Source: Sphingomonas flavalba
GTDB taxonomy: Bacteria > Pseudomonadota > Alphaproteobacteria > Sphingomonadales > Sphingomonadaceae
DNA length: 64,000 nt
NCBI RefSeq assembly: GCF_004796535.1
Contig: NZ_SPHY01000002.1
Coordinates: 1 to 64,000, forward strand
Direction: 5' to 3'
Positions 29,848 to 39,702 of this stretch are shown here, in pieces. The notes below the pieces were generated by a model, which was given only the letters and a program-made list of their open reading frames with translations, was not told where the DNA came from and did no database searches. Within the stretch, counting starts at the first letter, position 1; each line of letters starts with the position of its first letter. The translations under genes were made by a program, and so were the position numbers.

Positions 29848-29876
29848 CTTCAACTGCGGCACAACACTCCCTAGAT
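29848..29876 (+). promoter_or_regulatory. Possible sigma-32-like promoter for hrcA-grpE
   Basis: CTTCAA at 29848-29853, a 15-nt spacer and CCCTAGAT at 29869-29876 loosely match the heat-shock pattern CTTGAA/CCCCATNT, 8 nt ahead of the hrcA ATG. No CIRCE inverted repeat is visible. The match is weak, and the short distance would give an almost leaderless message. Confidence 0.3.
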
Positions 29877-29883
29877 TGGCGCC

Positions 29884-30924
29884 ATGAGTTCGCAGAGCAT
29901 CCTCGAGATGTCGGAACGCGCCCGCGCCGTGTTCCGGCTGGTGGTCGAGAATTACATCGACAACGGCGCCCCGGTCGGCTCGCGCACGCTGTCGCGGCTC
30001 GCGTCGCTCAACCTGTCCTCCGCCTCGATCCGCAACGTCATGCAGGATCTGGAGGAAGCCGGGCTGCTCGCCGCGCCGCACGTCTCCGCCGGGCGAATCC
30101 CGACCGAGATCGGCCTGCGCCTGTTCGTCGACGGCATGATGCAGGTGGCGGAACCCTCGGCGGAGGAGCGGGCGGAGATCGAGCGCCGCTCGGCCAATGC
30201 CGGCCCGATCGAGGAGGCGATATCCTCGGTCACCGCCACGCTCTCCGGCCTGTCTGCCTGCGCCGGCATCGTGCTGGTGCCGAAGCAGGAGCCGGTGCTG
30301 CGCCAGCTCGGCTTCGTGCCGCTGTCCAGGCGGCAGGCGATGGCGGTGCTGGTCGGGCAGGACGGATCGGTCGAGAACCGCGTCGTCGATCTGCCCTCCG
30401 GCGTCACCCCCTCGCTGCTGATCGAGATCGGCAACTATGTCAGCGAACGCCTCGCCGGCCTGACCCTGGGCGAGGCGCAGGAGCGTATGACGGCGGAGAT
30501 TTCCGCCGGTCGTGCCGCGATCGACCGCGCCGCGGGGGAACTGATCGCGCGCGGCCTCGCCGTCTGGTCGCGCGACGGCGCCCGCCCCGTCCTGATTGTG
30601 CGCGGCCAGGCGCGGCTGCTCGACGACGATGCTACCGCGCATCTCGAACGCGTCCGCCAGTTGCTCGACGAGCTGGAGGGCAAGGAGGAGATCGCCCGCC
30701 TGCTCGATCTGGCGCGAGACGCCAGCGCCACGCGCATTTTCATCGGGTCGGAGAACAAGCTGTTCGCGCTGTCCGGCTCGTCGGTCATCGCCGCCCCCTA
30801 TCGCGGCGGGGACGGGCGGGTGGTCGGTGTCGTCGGCGTGATCGGCCCGACGCGATTGAACTATGCGCGCATCGTTCCCATGGTTGACTTCACCGCACAA
30901 ACCCTGTCGAGGCTGATGGCATGA
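29884..30924 (+). CDS. hrcA: Heat-inducible transcription repressor HrcA
   Basis: 346 residues. An N-terminal winged helix ([30 protein letters not shown]) recognises CIRCE operators in other species; [17 protein letters not shown] follows. A GAF-like domain and the C-terminal [21 protein letters not shown] with [19 protein letters not shown] complete the family profile. HrcA represses chaperone operons, usually groESL in alphaproteobacteria. Its stop overlaps the grpE start (ATGA). Confidence 0.95.
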   Translation: MSSQSILEMSERARAVFRLVVENYIDNGAPVGSRTLSRLASLNLSSASIRNVMQDLEEAGLLAAPHVSAGRIPTEIGLRLFVDGMMQVAEPSAEERAEIERRSANAGPIEEAISSVTATLSGLSACAGIVLVPKQEPVLRQLGFVPLSRRQAMAVLVGQDGSVENRVVDLPSGVTPSLLIEIGNYVSERLAGLTLGEAQERMTAEISAGRAAIDRAAGELIARGLAVWSRDGARPVLIVRGQARLLDDDATAHLERVRQLLDELEGKEEIARLLDLARDASATRIFIGSENKLFALSGSSVIAAPYRGGDGRVVGVVGVIGPTRLNYARIVPMVDFTAQTLSRLMA

Positions 30925-31475
30925 ACGAAGACGAGAAGATCGAAACCCCCACCGCCGAGGACACCGCGCCCGCGGCGCCCGACAGTGCCGGGCAAGACCG
31001 TCTCGCCGCGCTCCAGGCCGAGCTGGCCGAAGCGCAGGCGGCGGTGCTTTACGCTCAGGCGGAAACCCAGAACACGCGCCGCCGGTTGGAACGCGAGGTG
31101 GTCGACGCGCGCACCTATGCCGCCACTGGCTTTGCCCGCGACATCCTGTCGGTCGCCGACAATCTCGCCCGCGCGCTCGCCGCGATCCCGGCCGAGCTGC
31201 ACGACGACGAGCGGCTGAAAGGCCTGATCACCGGCATCGAGGCGACCGAGCGCGAGCTTGGCACCGTGTTCGAGCGCAACGGCATCACCCGCGTCGTCGC
31301 GCTCGGCCAGCCGCTCGACCCCAACCGCCACCAGGCGATGGTCGAAATCCCGAACGCGGAGGCGGAGCCGGGCACCATCGTCCAGGAAATGCAGGTCGGC
31401 TACATGATCAAGGACCGCCTGCTCCGCCCCGCGCTGGTCGGCGTCGCCAAGGCTGTGGACAAGCCGGCGGGCTAG
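30921..31475 (+). CDS. grpE: Nucleotide exchange factor GrpE
   Basis: 184 residues. An acidic N-terminus leads into a long coiled-coil (AALQAELAEAQAAVLYAQAETQNTRRRLERE) and the DnaK-contacting beta domain (DPNRHQAMVEIP, IVQEMQVGYMIKDRLLRPALVGVAK). It releases ADP from DnaK. It is coupled to hrcA and separated from dnaK by two minus-strand genes. The TAG stop codon is the first part of repeat copy B. Confidence 0.95.
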   Translation: MNEDEKIETPTAEDTAPAAPDSAGQDRLAALQAELAEAQAAVLYAQAETQNTRRRLEREVVDARTYAATGFARDILSVADNLARALAAIPAELHDDERLKGLITGIEATERELGTVFERNGITRVVALGQPLDPNRHQAMVEIPNAEAEPGTIVQEMQVGYMIKDRLLRPALVGVAKAVDKPAG

Positions 31476-31598
31476 GGCTTGTCCTGTTCAAGCGGTACCA
31501 GCCCGCTCCCCCACCCGGCCTCCCAACGGCAGTATCATATGGGAGGCCGGGTGGGGGAGCGGGCTGGTACCGCTTCCGTCTGAAGCGGACGAACCCTA
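31473..31598. repeat. Dispersed inverted repeat, family 1 copy B, with 35-bp perfect hairpin
   Basis: The outer sequence TAGGGCTTGTCCTGTTCAAG and the right end TCTGAAGCGGACGAACCCTA match family 1. Inside are perfect inverted arms of 35 bp (31490-31524 and 31541-31575) around a 16-nt loop. It lies between convergent grpE and the vgr-related gene. Its left end contains the grpE TAG and its right end the TAG of the opposite gene, so both stop codons belong to the repeat. It is a likely bidirectional terminator. Confidence 0.9.
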
Positions 31599-32036
31599 GC
31601 CGGCCCCGAAGGGCAGGCACCGCGCTTCCGGGCAATCGCTACCGCGCGCCAGGAAGGCATGGCGGACGATCTCCGCCTGCTGCTCGATGCCGTAGCGGAC
31701 GAACGGCTTCCCCGGCACCAGCGTGTAGCGGTAACGGCAGAACGGGTGGCGCATCAGCGGCAGCCACCACCGGCCGCCGCGCTGCGCCTGCCAGACATGG
31801 GTCATCTCGTGGATGAAATGGCCCTGCAGGGCGGTGGGCGCGGCGCTGAAATCCAGGCAATAGGCGTCGCCGTCCGGGTGGAACCAAAGGTGCCCGTCGG
31901 GCGCCATCGTCACACGGCGCGGCTGGAGCGGCCACCATTTGCGGCGGTACACCCGCACGCGATCGTAGGCGATCGCGTCGCCGAAGATCGCGGCGGCCAG
32001 CGCCCGCTCGCCGCCGGTCAGTGCCCGTCCGTCCAC
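31596..32036 (-). CDS. vgr-related HExxH protein
   Basis: 146 residues. The centre has FIHEMTHVWQAQRGG, an HExxH zinc-protease signature in a context like the DUF4157/eCIS-associated metallopeptidases (HEMTHVWQ). A tryptophan- and arginine-rich N-terminal half (RKWWPLQPRR) precedes it. There is no signal peptide. Sphingomonad genomes carry such proteins under the name 'vgr related protein'; activity is unproven. Its stop codon lies in repeat copy B and its start adjoins copy C. Confidence 0.8.
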   Translation of the reverse strand: MDGRALTGGERALAAAIFGDAIAYDRVRVYRRKWWPLQPRRVTMAPDGHLWFHPDGDAYCLDFSAAPTALQGHFIHEMTHVWQAQRGGRWWLPLMRHPFCRYRYTLVPGKPFVRYGIEQQAEIVRHAFLARGSDCPEARCLPFGAG

Positions 32037-32041
32037 TAGAA

Positions 32042-32088
32042 TTTATCCTGGTTAAGCGCCGCTTCCGCCTGAAGCGGACAAACCCTTA
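32042..32088. repeat. Dispersed inverted repeat, family 1 copy C
   Basis: A short copy: TTTATCCTGGTTAAGCG at the left and CCTGAAGCGGACAAACCCTT at the right, pairing imperfectly. It fills the 49-nt gap between two minus-strand genes. The terminal TTA is the reverse complement of the TAA stop of the copper chaperone gene. Confidence 0.75.
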
Positions 32089-32520
32089 ATGCGCGGCGGC
32101 GCCCATCGCGTGCACCGGCGTGTCGACCTGGATGCGGGTGCCGTTGCCGAACGCGAAGACCAGCGGCAGCGTCTTGCCGGGGGTGATCGCCGGGTTGATG
32201 TTCCACAGCATCACGTGCAGCCCGCCGGGCGCGAACTCCACCTTGCTGCCAGCCGGCACCGGCACGGCGGTCACCGTGTTCATCCGCATCACGCCGTTAT
32301 CGTTCCTGCTCTCGTGCATTTCGACGCGGATCGCCATCGGGCTGGACACCTGGATCAGGTCGGTCGCCTCGTCGCTGCCGTGGACGGTGAAATAGGCGGC
32401 GGACGGGTTGCCCGCCACCGGCGAGAGCTGGACGCTGGCATTGTCGACGTACAACTCCGGCGCCTTCTGGCAGCTCGCCGTGATCGCCAGCAGGGGAAGA
32501 AGGAACAACGCTCGGGCCAT
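32086..32520 (-). CDS. Periplasmic copper chaperone PCu(A)C
   Basis: 144 residues. The signal ends in a probable lipobox ITASC. The mature domain has the PCu(A)C copper-ligand set: a Met-His pair in [10 protein letters not shown], a following VMRM, and [11 protein letters not shown], which together form the Met/His site. Such proteins deliver Cu(I) to cytochrome oxidase CuA or CuB centres. No sco gene is adjacent. It is divergent from dnaK across 143 nt. Confidence 0.88.
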   Translation of the reverse strand: MARALFLLPLLAITASCQKAPELYVDNASVQLSPVAGNPSAAYFTVHGSDEATDLIQVSSPMAIRVEMHESRNDNGVMRMNTVTAVPVPAGSKVEFAPGGLHVMLWNINPAITPGKTLPLVFAFGNGTRIQVDTPVHAMGAAAH

Positions 32521-32571
32521 CGCAACCACTCCGCTTGCCACAGGAGCGCGCAAGTCTACGCCGCGCGGCGA

Positions 32572-32599
32572 CTTGCGACAAGCGAAAGCCCCCCTATAT
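32572..32599 (+). promoter_or_regulatory. Candidate sigma-32 promoter of dnaK
   Basis: CTTGCG at 32572-32577 and CCCCTATAT at 32591-32599, with a 13-nt spacer, fit the heat-shock sigma-factor pattern (CTTGAA then CCCCATNT at 11-15 nt). They lie about 65 nt ahead of the dnaK start. No CIRCE element is seen, so sigma-32 control rather than HrcA is inferred for dnaK. Confidence 0.6.
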
Positions 32600-32663
32600 C
32601 GCCCCGGTAACCCCGGCCCTATGGGTCGGGAGGTTTTGTACTTGCAGGGGCATGAGGACGATA

Positions 32664-34577
<1,914 letters not shown>

Positions 34578-35169
34578 CGGTGACGCGGGCCCCGACCTCG
34601 CACGCCCCGGACGGACGCGGGAGCAGGCCGCCAATGCCTGCTCCCCCCCGCCCGGACACCCCCGACCGCGCCCAAGGCAGGCGCGACGGGCCGCGCGTCC
34701 GCGCCGGTCAGCCCACCGCGCCCCACCTGCGCACCCTCCACACACCCCCCAAAAGCCCGTCCATCCCGCGCGCGATCGAGGCAATGCCGCACCAGCCCGA
34801 ACTCGATCCTACCCCACGTCCGTCCATCCCGAGCGTAGTCGAGGGACGCACGGCGCGCTGCGCTCCGCCAATCCTCACCACCGCCCATCGACCCCGCTCG
34901 TGGCGAGCGGATGGGCCCCGGCTGCCCCTCCCATGCGTCCCTCGACTACGCTCGGGATGGACGGCTCTTTGCTATTCGTCGGAACTGCGTCGCGGTCGGG
35001 CAAACGGTGAAGGCTTGCGGGTCTCCCAACCGTCCATCCCGAGGGTGGTCGAGGCAATACCGCACCAGCCTGAACTCTATCCCCGTCCACATCCGTCCAT
35101 CCCGAGCGCAGTCGAGGGACGCACCACAAAGAGACGCGCCGGCGCGCACACGCGGGTACATACGGGGGC
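34578..35169. repeat. 592-bp dnaK-dnaJ spacer with repeats of the CGTCCATCCCGAG family
   Basis: There is no credible gene. At 34619-34645 a 9-bp stem (GGGAGCAGG/CCTGCTCCC) has no T-tract. Two direct copies of about 94 bp (34758-34851 and 35031-35124) each contain a CGTCCATCCCG-type unit followed by a 28-bp unit (34821-34848, 35094-35121). An exact inverted 28-bp unit lies at 34936-34963. The same family occurs at 49704-49777. The spacer is unusually long for dnaK-dnaJ, and the units could fold as hairpins that reduce read-through. Confidence 0.85.
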
Positions 35170-35172
35170 ATG

Positions 35173-36300
35173 ATGAGCACCGACGCCGATTACTACGAAC
35201 TGTTGCAGGTCGAACGCACCGCCGATGGCGGCACGATCAAATCCGCCTATCGCAAGCTGGCGATGCAGTATCACCCCGACCGCAACGGCGGTCGGGCCGA
35301 TGCCGAGGCGAAGTTCAAGGCGATCAACGAGGCCTATGACTGCCTGAAGGACCCGGAGAAGCGCGCCGCTTACGACCGCTACGGTAAGGCGGCGTTCCAG
35401 AATGGCGGCTTCGGCCAGGGCGGCGCCGGCATGCACGGCTTCGAAGGCTTCTCGGACATCTTCGAGAATATCTTCGGCGAATTCATGGGCGGCGGGCGCG
35501 GGCGGCAGCAGAGCGGGCCCCGGCGCGGCGCCGACCTGCGCTACGACCTCGAAATCACCCTCGAGGAGGCGTTCCACGGCAAGCACACGCAGGTGTCGAT
35601 CGACGTGTCGGCGCCGTGCGACGGCTGCGACGGATCGGGCGCGCGGCCCGGCACCGCGGCGCGCGCCTGCACCACCTGTGGCGGTATCGGCAAGGTCCGC
35701 GCCCAGCAGGGGCCGTTCGTCATCGAGCGGCCGTGCCCGTCCTGCGACGGCGCCGGCCAGGTCATCGCCGATCCCTGTCCGCAATGCCGGGGCGAGGGGC
35801 GGGTGGACAAGGCCCGCGCTCTCGACGTCGACATCCCGCCCGGCGTCGACGACGGCACCCGCATCCGCTTGTCGGGTGAGGGTGAATGCGGCGCGCGCGG
35901 TGGGCCATGCGGCGACCTCTACATCTTCCTGCACGTCGCCCGCCACGCGCTGTTCGAACGTGAGGGGACGACCCTGTTCGCGCGCGCGCCGATCAGCTTC
36001 ACCACCGCCGCGCTCGGCGGCTGCATCACCGTGCCCGGCCTCGACAAGCAGCCGCACGAGATCCGCATTCCCGCCGGTATCCAGTCTGGCAAGCAGATCC
36101 GCCAGCGCGGCGCCGGCATGCCGGTGCTGCAGGGGCGGGGGCGCGGCGACCTCGTCGTCCAGATCGAGGTCGAGACGCCGACCCGGCTGAACGCCCGGCA
36201 AAAGGAACTTCTGGAAGAATTCCGCGCCACCGAGACCGGCGAGGAATGCCCGGCCAGCCAGGGCTTCTTCACCAAGCTGAAGGCGATGCTGGATCTTTAA
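35173..36300 (+). CDS. dnaJ: Chaperone DnaJ (Hsp40, type I)
   Basis: 375 residues; of two adjacent ATGs (35170, 35173) the second has better spacing from GGGGG. The J domain (residues 4-70) carries [11 protein letters not shown] Gly/Phe region follows. Four zinc repeats are [24 protein letters not shown] and CPQCRGEG, then the C-terminal substrate domains. It stimulates the DnaK ATPase. It shares orientation with dnaK but is separated by the repeat-filled spacer. Confidence 0.97.
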   Translation: MSTDADYYELLQVERTADGGTIKSAYRKLAMQYHPDRNGGRADAEAKFKAINEAYDCLKDPEKRAAYDRYGKAAFQNGGFGQGGAGMHGFEGFSDIFENIFGEFMGGGRGRQQSGPRRGADLRYDLEITLEEAFHGKHTQVSIDVSAPCDGCDGSGARPGTAARACTTCGGIGKVRAQQGPFVIERPCPSCDGAGQVIADPCPQCRGEGRVDKARALDVDIPPGVDDGTRIRLSGEGECGARGGPCGDLYIFLHVARHALFEREGTTLFARAPISFTTAALGGCITVPGLDKQPHEIRIPAGIQSGKQIRQRGAGMPVLQGRGRGDLVVQIEVETPTRLNARQKELLEEFRATETGEECPASQGFFTKLKAMLDL

Positions 36301-36410
36301 GGGAAGGGGGATGCCGGACGGAGAGCGGGTTCGGCGTCGCCTCCGGCAGCCACCGTCATCGCGAGCTGCAAAGCGGCGCGGCAATTCACCGCCATCTTGG
36401 ACCCCGCACA

Positions 36411-36442
36411 CGAAAAACCCCTCGCCGGCTGCCCGGGGAGGG
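36411..36442 (-). terminator. Intrinsic terminator for the 27-codon gene (bidirectional with dnaJ)
   Basis: On the minus strand ACCCCTC pairs with GAGGGGT around a C/G-rich loop, then TTTTT. It lies 11 nt after the stop of the small gene at 36454. The hairpin also lies 115 nt after dnaJ on the plus strand and may serve both. Confidence 0.8.
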
Positions 36443-36453
36443 GTCGTTTCGCG

Positions 36454-36537
36454 TCAGAGGGCGACAACCGTTCCGACGACCAGGGCTTGGGTGGCCACGA
36501 CCACCACCAGACTCAGCATGTTCTCGACGTAGCGCAT
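36454..36537 (-). CDS. 27-residue valine-rich membrane peptide
   Basis: Start ATG 36537 is preceded by AAGGAGGTAATC, a perfect Shine-Dalgarno with good spacing. The peptide begins MRYVENMLSLVVVVATQ and ends VVGTVVAL: a charged N-terminus followed by about 20 hydrophobic residues, eight of them valine. Its own terminator follows 11 nt later. Upstream (36540-36640) is the most A/T-rich stretch of the window, with possible TTGCTT and TATCTC promoter boxes. It could be a small membrane protein, a type-I-toxin-like peptide or an orphan branched-chain attenuator leader; no ilv or leu gene lies downstream. Confidence 0.68.
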   Translation of the reverse strand: MRYVENMLSLVVVVATQALVVGTVVAL

Positions 36538-36641
36538 GATTACCTCCTTGCAGAGCGTCTTGTCATGTCTCCGAGTAGAGATAACATTATTGCTCAAAAA
36601 AGCAACTTTAAAATAAGCTATGTCAGTTGCAGTTTTTGCAC

Positions 36642-37940
36642 TCAGGCGGCGCCGAACACCCGTTCGAAAATCGTGTCGACGTGTTTCAGGTGATAACCCA
36701 GATCGAAACTTCGCTCGAGCTCGGCGTCGGACAGCGTCACCTCCGGGTCCGCCTTCAGCAGTTCGAGCAGCGACAGCGCGCCGTCGGACTCCCACACCTT
36801 CATTGCGTTGCGCTGGACCAGGGCATAGGCGGCTTCGCGGCTCAACCCGGCCTGGGTCAGCGCCAGCAGCACCCGCTGCGAATGGACAAGCCCGCCCATC
36901 CGGTCGAGATTCTTCTGCATCCGCTCCGGGTAGACCAGCAGCTTGTCCATCACCCCAGTCAGCCGCGCCAGCGCGAAGTCGAGGGTAATCGTCGCGTCCG
37001 GCCCGATATAGCGTTCGACCGACGAATGGCTGATGTCGCGCTCGTGCCACAGCGCGACATTCTCCAGCGCCGGGGTGACATAGCCGCGCACCATCCGCGC
37101 CAGCCCGGTCAGGTTCTCGGTCAGCACCGGGTTGCGCTTGTGCGGCATCGCCGACGAGCCTTTCTGTCCCGGCGAGAAATATTCCTCCGCCTCCAGCACC
37201 TCGGTGCGCTGCAAATGGCGGATCTCGACCGCCAGCCGCTCGATCGACGAGGCGATGACGCCCAGCGTCGCGAAGAACATCGCGTGCCGGTCGCGCGGGA
37301 TCACCTGCGTCGACACCGGTTCAGGCACCAACCCCAGCTTCGCCGCGACATGCGCTTCGACCCGGGGGTCGACATTGGCGAAGGTGCCAACCGCACCCGA
37401 AATCGCGCAGGTCGCGACCTCGGCCCGCGCCGCGATCAGCCGCGCCCGCCCGCGCGAAAATTCGGCATAGGCCTCGGCCATTTTCAGCCCGAAGGTCACC
37501 GGCTCGGCATGGATACCGTGGCTGCGCCCGATCGTCGGGGTCAGCTTATGTTCGATCGCCCGGCGCTTCAGCACCGCGAGCAGCGCGTCGACGTCGGCGA
37601 TCAGCAGGTCGGCCGCCCGCGCCAACTGCACCGCAAGGCAGGTGTCGAGCACATCGGAACTGGTCATGCCCTGGTGCAGGAAGCGCGCCTCATCGCCGAC
37701 ATGCTCGGCGACATTGGTCAGGAAGGCGATGACGTCGTGCTTGGTCACCGCTTCGATTTCATCGATCCGATCGACCTCGAACGCGCCGCGTTCCCAGACG
37801 GCCTTCGCCGCCTCCTTGGGCACGATGCCGAGTTCGGCCATCGCATCGAGCGCATGCGCCTCGATCTCGAACCAGATGCGGAAGCGGGTTTCGGGTGTCC
37901 AGACCGCCACCATGTTGGGGCGGGAATAGCGCGGGATCAT
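36642..37940 (-). CDS. purB: Adenylosuccinate lyase
   Basis: 432 residues. The fumarase/aspartase superfamily signature is GQKGSSAMPHKRNPVLTENL with the catalytic serine in the SSAMPHKRNP loop; TSSDVLDTC and GRSHGIHAEP contribute the other active-site residues. It cleaves SAICAR and adenylosuccinate in purine synthesis. The 27-codon gene lies downstream on the same strand, behind an A/T-rich gap. Confidence 0.97.
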   Translation of the reverse strand: MIPRYSRPNMVAVWTPETRFRIWFEIEAHALDAMAELGIVPKEAAKAVWERGAFEVDRIDEIEAVTKHDVIAFLTNVAEHVGDEARFLHQGMTSSDVLDTCLAVQLARAADLLIADVDALLAVLKRRAIEHKLTPTIGRSHGIHAEPVTFGLKMAEAYAEFSRGRARLIAARAEVATCAISGAVGTFANVDPRVEAHVAAKLGLVPEPVSTQVIPRDRHAMFFATLGVIASSIERLAVEIRHLQRTEVLEAEEYFSPGQKGSSAMPHKRNPVLTENLTGLARMVRGYVTPALENVALWHERDISHSSVERYIGPDATITLDFALARLTGVMDKLLVYPERMQKNLDRMGGLVHSQRVLLALTQAGLSREAAYALVQRNAMKVWESDGALSLLELLKADPEVTLSDAELERSFDLGYHLKHVDTIFERVFGAA

Positions 37941-38148
37941 CGCCCAAATTCCTGAGTTGTTCGCAAATCGTCGCGGATTCCGATCGGAACCCGGTCGAGC
38001 GGTGCGCTAGCAGGGATGGGTGTCCCTCGCAATCGCCGGCCCGCCGCAACGCGCCGCCGGCCGGCACGTTGATCGATGGCAGCGCAAGCCCCGCGTCGCA
38101 GGTGGCCTGGAACAATCGGGCCGGAGTTCCATCACGTGGAGATGATCG

Positions 38149-38481
38149 ATGTTTCGTACACTGCTGATGGTCGGCGCTTTGGCGCTGACCGCCCCTGCCC
38201 TAGCCCAGGAGCAGCCGGACGCTGACGCGCAGCCGGACGCCAAGGCCAATGTCACCGCCGTTGTCGAATCCGAATTCGACACCTACGACTCCGATAAGAG
38301 CGGCGATCTGAACGAACAGGAGTTCAGCACCTGGCTGATCGCGCTCAAGACCCAGGCCGAAGGCGAGAAGGCCAAGGCGACAGACTTGCAGAAATGGGCG
38401 AGCGCCGCTTTCGCCCAGGCCGATGCCGACAACAGCAAGGCCGTTTCGCCGGCTGAGCTGACGACCTTCCTCCAGGGCTGA
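38149..38481 (+). CDS. Secreted EF-hand calcium-binding protein
   Basis: 110 residues with a signal peptide (LLMVGALALTAPALAQ). Two EF-hand-type loops are visible: DTYDSDKSGDLNEQEFSTW and AQADADNSKAVSPAEL, each with the D-x-D/N-x-S/D pattern followed by a glutamate. This suggests periplasmic calcium binding. The partner is unknown. A strong terminator follows 19 nt after the stop. Confidence 0.85.
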   Translation: MFRTLLMVGALALTAPALAQEQPDADAQPDAKANVTAVVESEFDTYDSDKSGDLNEQEFSTWLIALKTQAEGEKAKATDLQKWASAAFAQADADNSKAVSPAELTTFLQG

Positions 38482-38500
38482 TCATCAGGCCCTCACTGGC

Positions 38501-38528
38501 GGGCTTCCCTGATGGGAAGCCCGTTTTT
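38501..38528 (+). terminator. Intrinsic terminator after the EF-hand gene
   Basis: GGGCTTCCC and GGGAAGCCC form a 9-bp stem with a short TGAT loop, followed by GTTTTT. It is placed between this gene and the convergent radC. Confidence 0.88.
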
Positions 38529-38535
38529 GCGCGGT

Positions 38536-39213
38536 TCAGATCAGCCCGGCGGCGCGCATGCTGCTGTGGCCGCCGGCGCCGATGATGATATGGTCGTGAA
38601 CGACGATCGACAGATGCTTGCCCGCTTCGATCAGCGCGCGGGTGACGGTGATGTCCTGGCGGCTGGGCGCCGGGTCGCCGCTCGGGTGGTTATGGACCAG
38701 GATCACGCCGCTGGCGCCTAGGTCGATCGCGCGGCGGATCACCTCGCGCGGGTGGATCGCCGCCTGATCGATCGATCCCTCGCTGGTCAGTTCGTCGCGA
38801 ATCAGCATGTTGCGCGCGTTGAGGTAGAGTATGCGCACCCGCTCGACCGGAATATGGGCGAGGTCGGCGCGCAGATAGTCGAGCAGCGCCTGCCAGCTGG
38901 CGATGACCGGGCGCTCGCTGACCTCGGCACGGACCAGGCGCAGCGCGGCGACCTGCACGATCTTCAGCGCCGCGACGCTGGTCTCGCCCAATCCGGCGCG
39001 CGCCAGCGCCGCCGCGTCCGCGGACAGCAGCCCGCCTATCCCGCCGAACTGGTGGAGCAGGCGCTTGGCGAGCGGCTTGGTGTCCTGCCGGCGGATGACC
39101 AAGCCGAGCAGATATTCGATCAGTTCGTGGTCGAGGAGCGACTCGCCGTCGTTGAGCAACCTTTCGCGCAGGCGCGACCGGTGGCCGGTACCGTCGGTTA
39201 TCCCATCCCCCAT
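38536..39213 (-). CDS. radC: RadC family JAB-domain protein
   Basis: 225 residues. An N-terminal helix-hairpin-helix-like region (GHRSRLRERLLNDG, then LARAGLGE) precedes the MPN/JAB domain, with GSIDQAAIHPREVIRRA and the metal motif LVHNHPSGDPAPSRQD. RadC was first linked to DNA repair, but its true role is unclear. It is divergent from the atp F0 operon. Confidence 0.93.
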   Translation of the reverse strand: MGDGITDGTGHRSRLRERLLNDGESLLDHELIEYLLGLVIRRQDTKPLAKRLLHQFGGIGGLLSADAAALARAGLGETSVAALKIVQVAALRLVRAEVSERPVIASWQALLDYLRADLAHIPVERVRILYLNARNMLIRDELTSEGSIDQAAIHPREVIRRAIDLGASGVILVHNHPSGDPAPSRQDITVTRALIEAGKHLSIVVHDHIIIGAGGHSSMRAAGLI

Positions 39214-39264
39214 CCGATGAGCCTAACGGTAATCGGCGCGATCGGGAAGCACGGCGGCACGGTG

Positions 39265-39293
39265 TTGACTTGCACCCGCCCGGTTCCTAAACG
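39265..39293 (+). promoter_or_regulatory. Candidate sigma-70 promoter of the ATP synthase F0 operon
   Basis: TTGACT at 39265-39270, a 17-nt spacer and TAAACG at 39288-39293, about 85 nt ahead of atpI. This is one of the best housekeeping-promoter matches in the window. Confidence 0.55.
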
Positions 39294-39377
39294 AGCCGCG
39301 CGCCGGCAGGGTGGCCTGCGGTGGCAGTGCGTCGCCTGGACTTTGTCCGGCGATGTTTTCTTATCTGTAGGTGTGCC

Positions 39378-39698
39378 TTGGCTGACGACCGCCAGACCGG
39401 GAAGGATGATCTCGACCGACGCATCGCCGATGCGAAGGCGGAGCATGCCCGTGGCGGCACGCAACCAGTGGGCGCCGCCGAAAGCCGGGGCTGGGCGGTT
39501 GGTGTCGAATTCGTCGGCGCGGTGCTGGTCAGCGGCTTCATCGGCTGGCTGATCGACAACCACGCCGGCCTTGGCACAAAGCCATGGGCGATGGTGGTGA
39601 TGCTGGTCCTGGGTTTCGCCGCCGGCACGCGCCGGGCGATGAAGACCTCGGCTCAGTTCGACGCGAGCCCCGACAACGACGAGCGGAACGAGAAGTAG
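39378..39698 (+). CDS. atpI: ATP synthase accessory protein AtpI
   Basis: 106 residues, taking TTG 39378 as the start (MADDRQTGKDDLDRRIADAK), which gives the usual AtpI length; an in-frame ATG at 39321 gives an atypical extension. Two membrane helices (VGVEFVGAVLVSGFIGWLI and PWAMVVMLVLGFAAG) match the alphaproteobacterial AtpI/Zn-transporter-like family. It assists c-ring assembly. It leads the F0 operon and lies 4 nt before atpB. Confidence 0.85.
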   Translation: MADDRQTGKDDLDRRIADAKAEHARGGTQPVGAAESRGWAVGVEFVGAVLVSGFIGWLIDNHAGLGTKPWAMVVMLVLGFAAGTRRAMKTSAQFDASPDNDERNEK

Positions 39699-39702
39699 CG
39701 GC

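Noticed and set aside
29831-29883. CIRCE operator upstream of hrcA
   Set aside because: No TTAGCACTC-N9-GAGTGCTAA-like inverted repeat is present here or ahead of dnaK.
34758-35124. Possible CRISPR array in the dnaK-dnaJ spacer
   Set aside because: The repeat units are irregularly spaced, occur in both orientations, and no cas genes are present. The same unit occurs elsewhere as an isolated hairpin.
36454-36537. Classical ilv/leu attenuator
   Set aside because: The valine-rich leader plus terminator looks right, but the next gene downstream is dnaJ on the opposite strand, so there is nothing to attenuate; kept only as an alternative.
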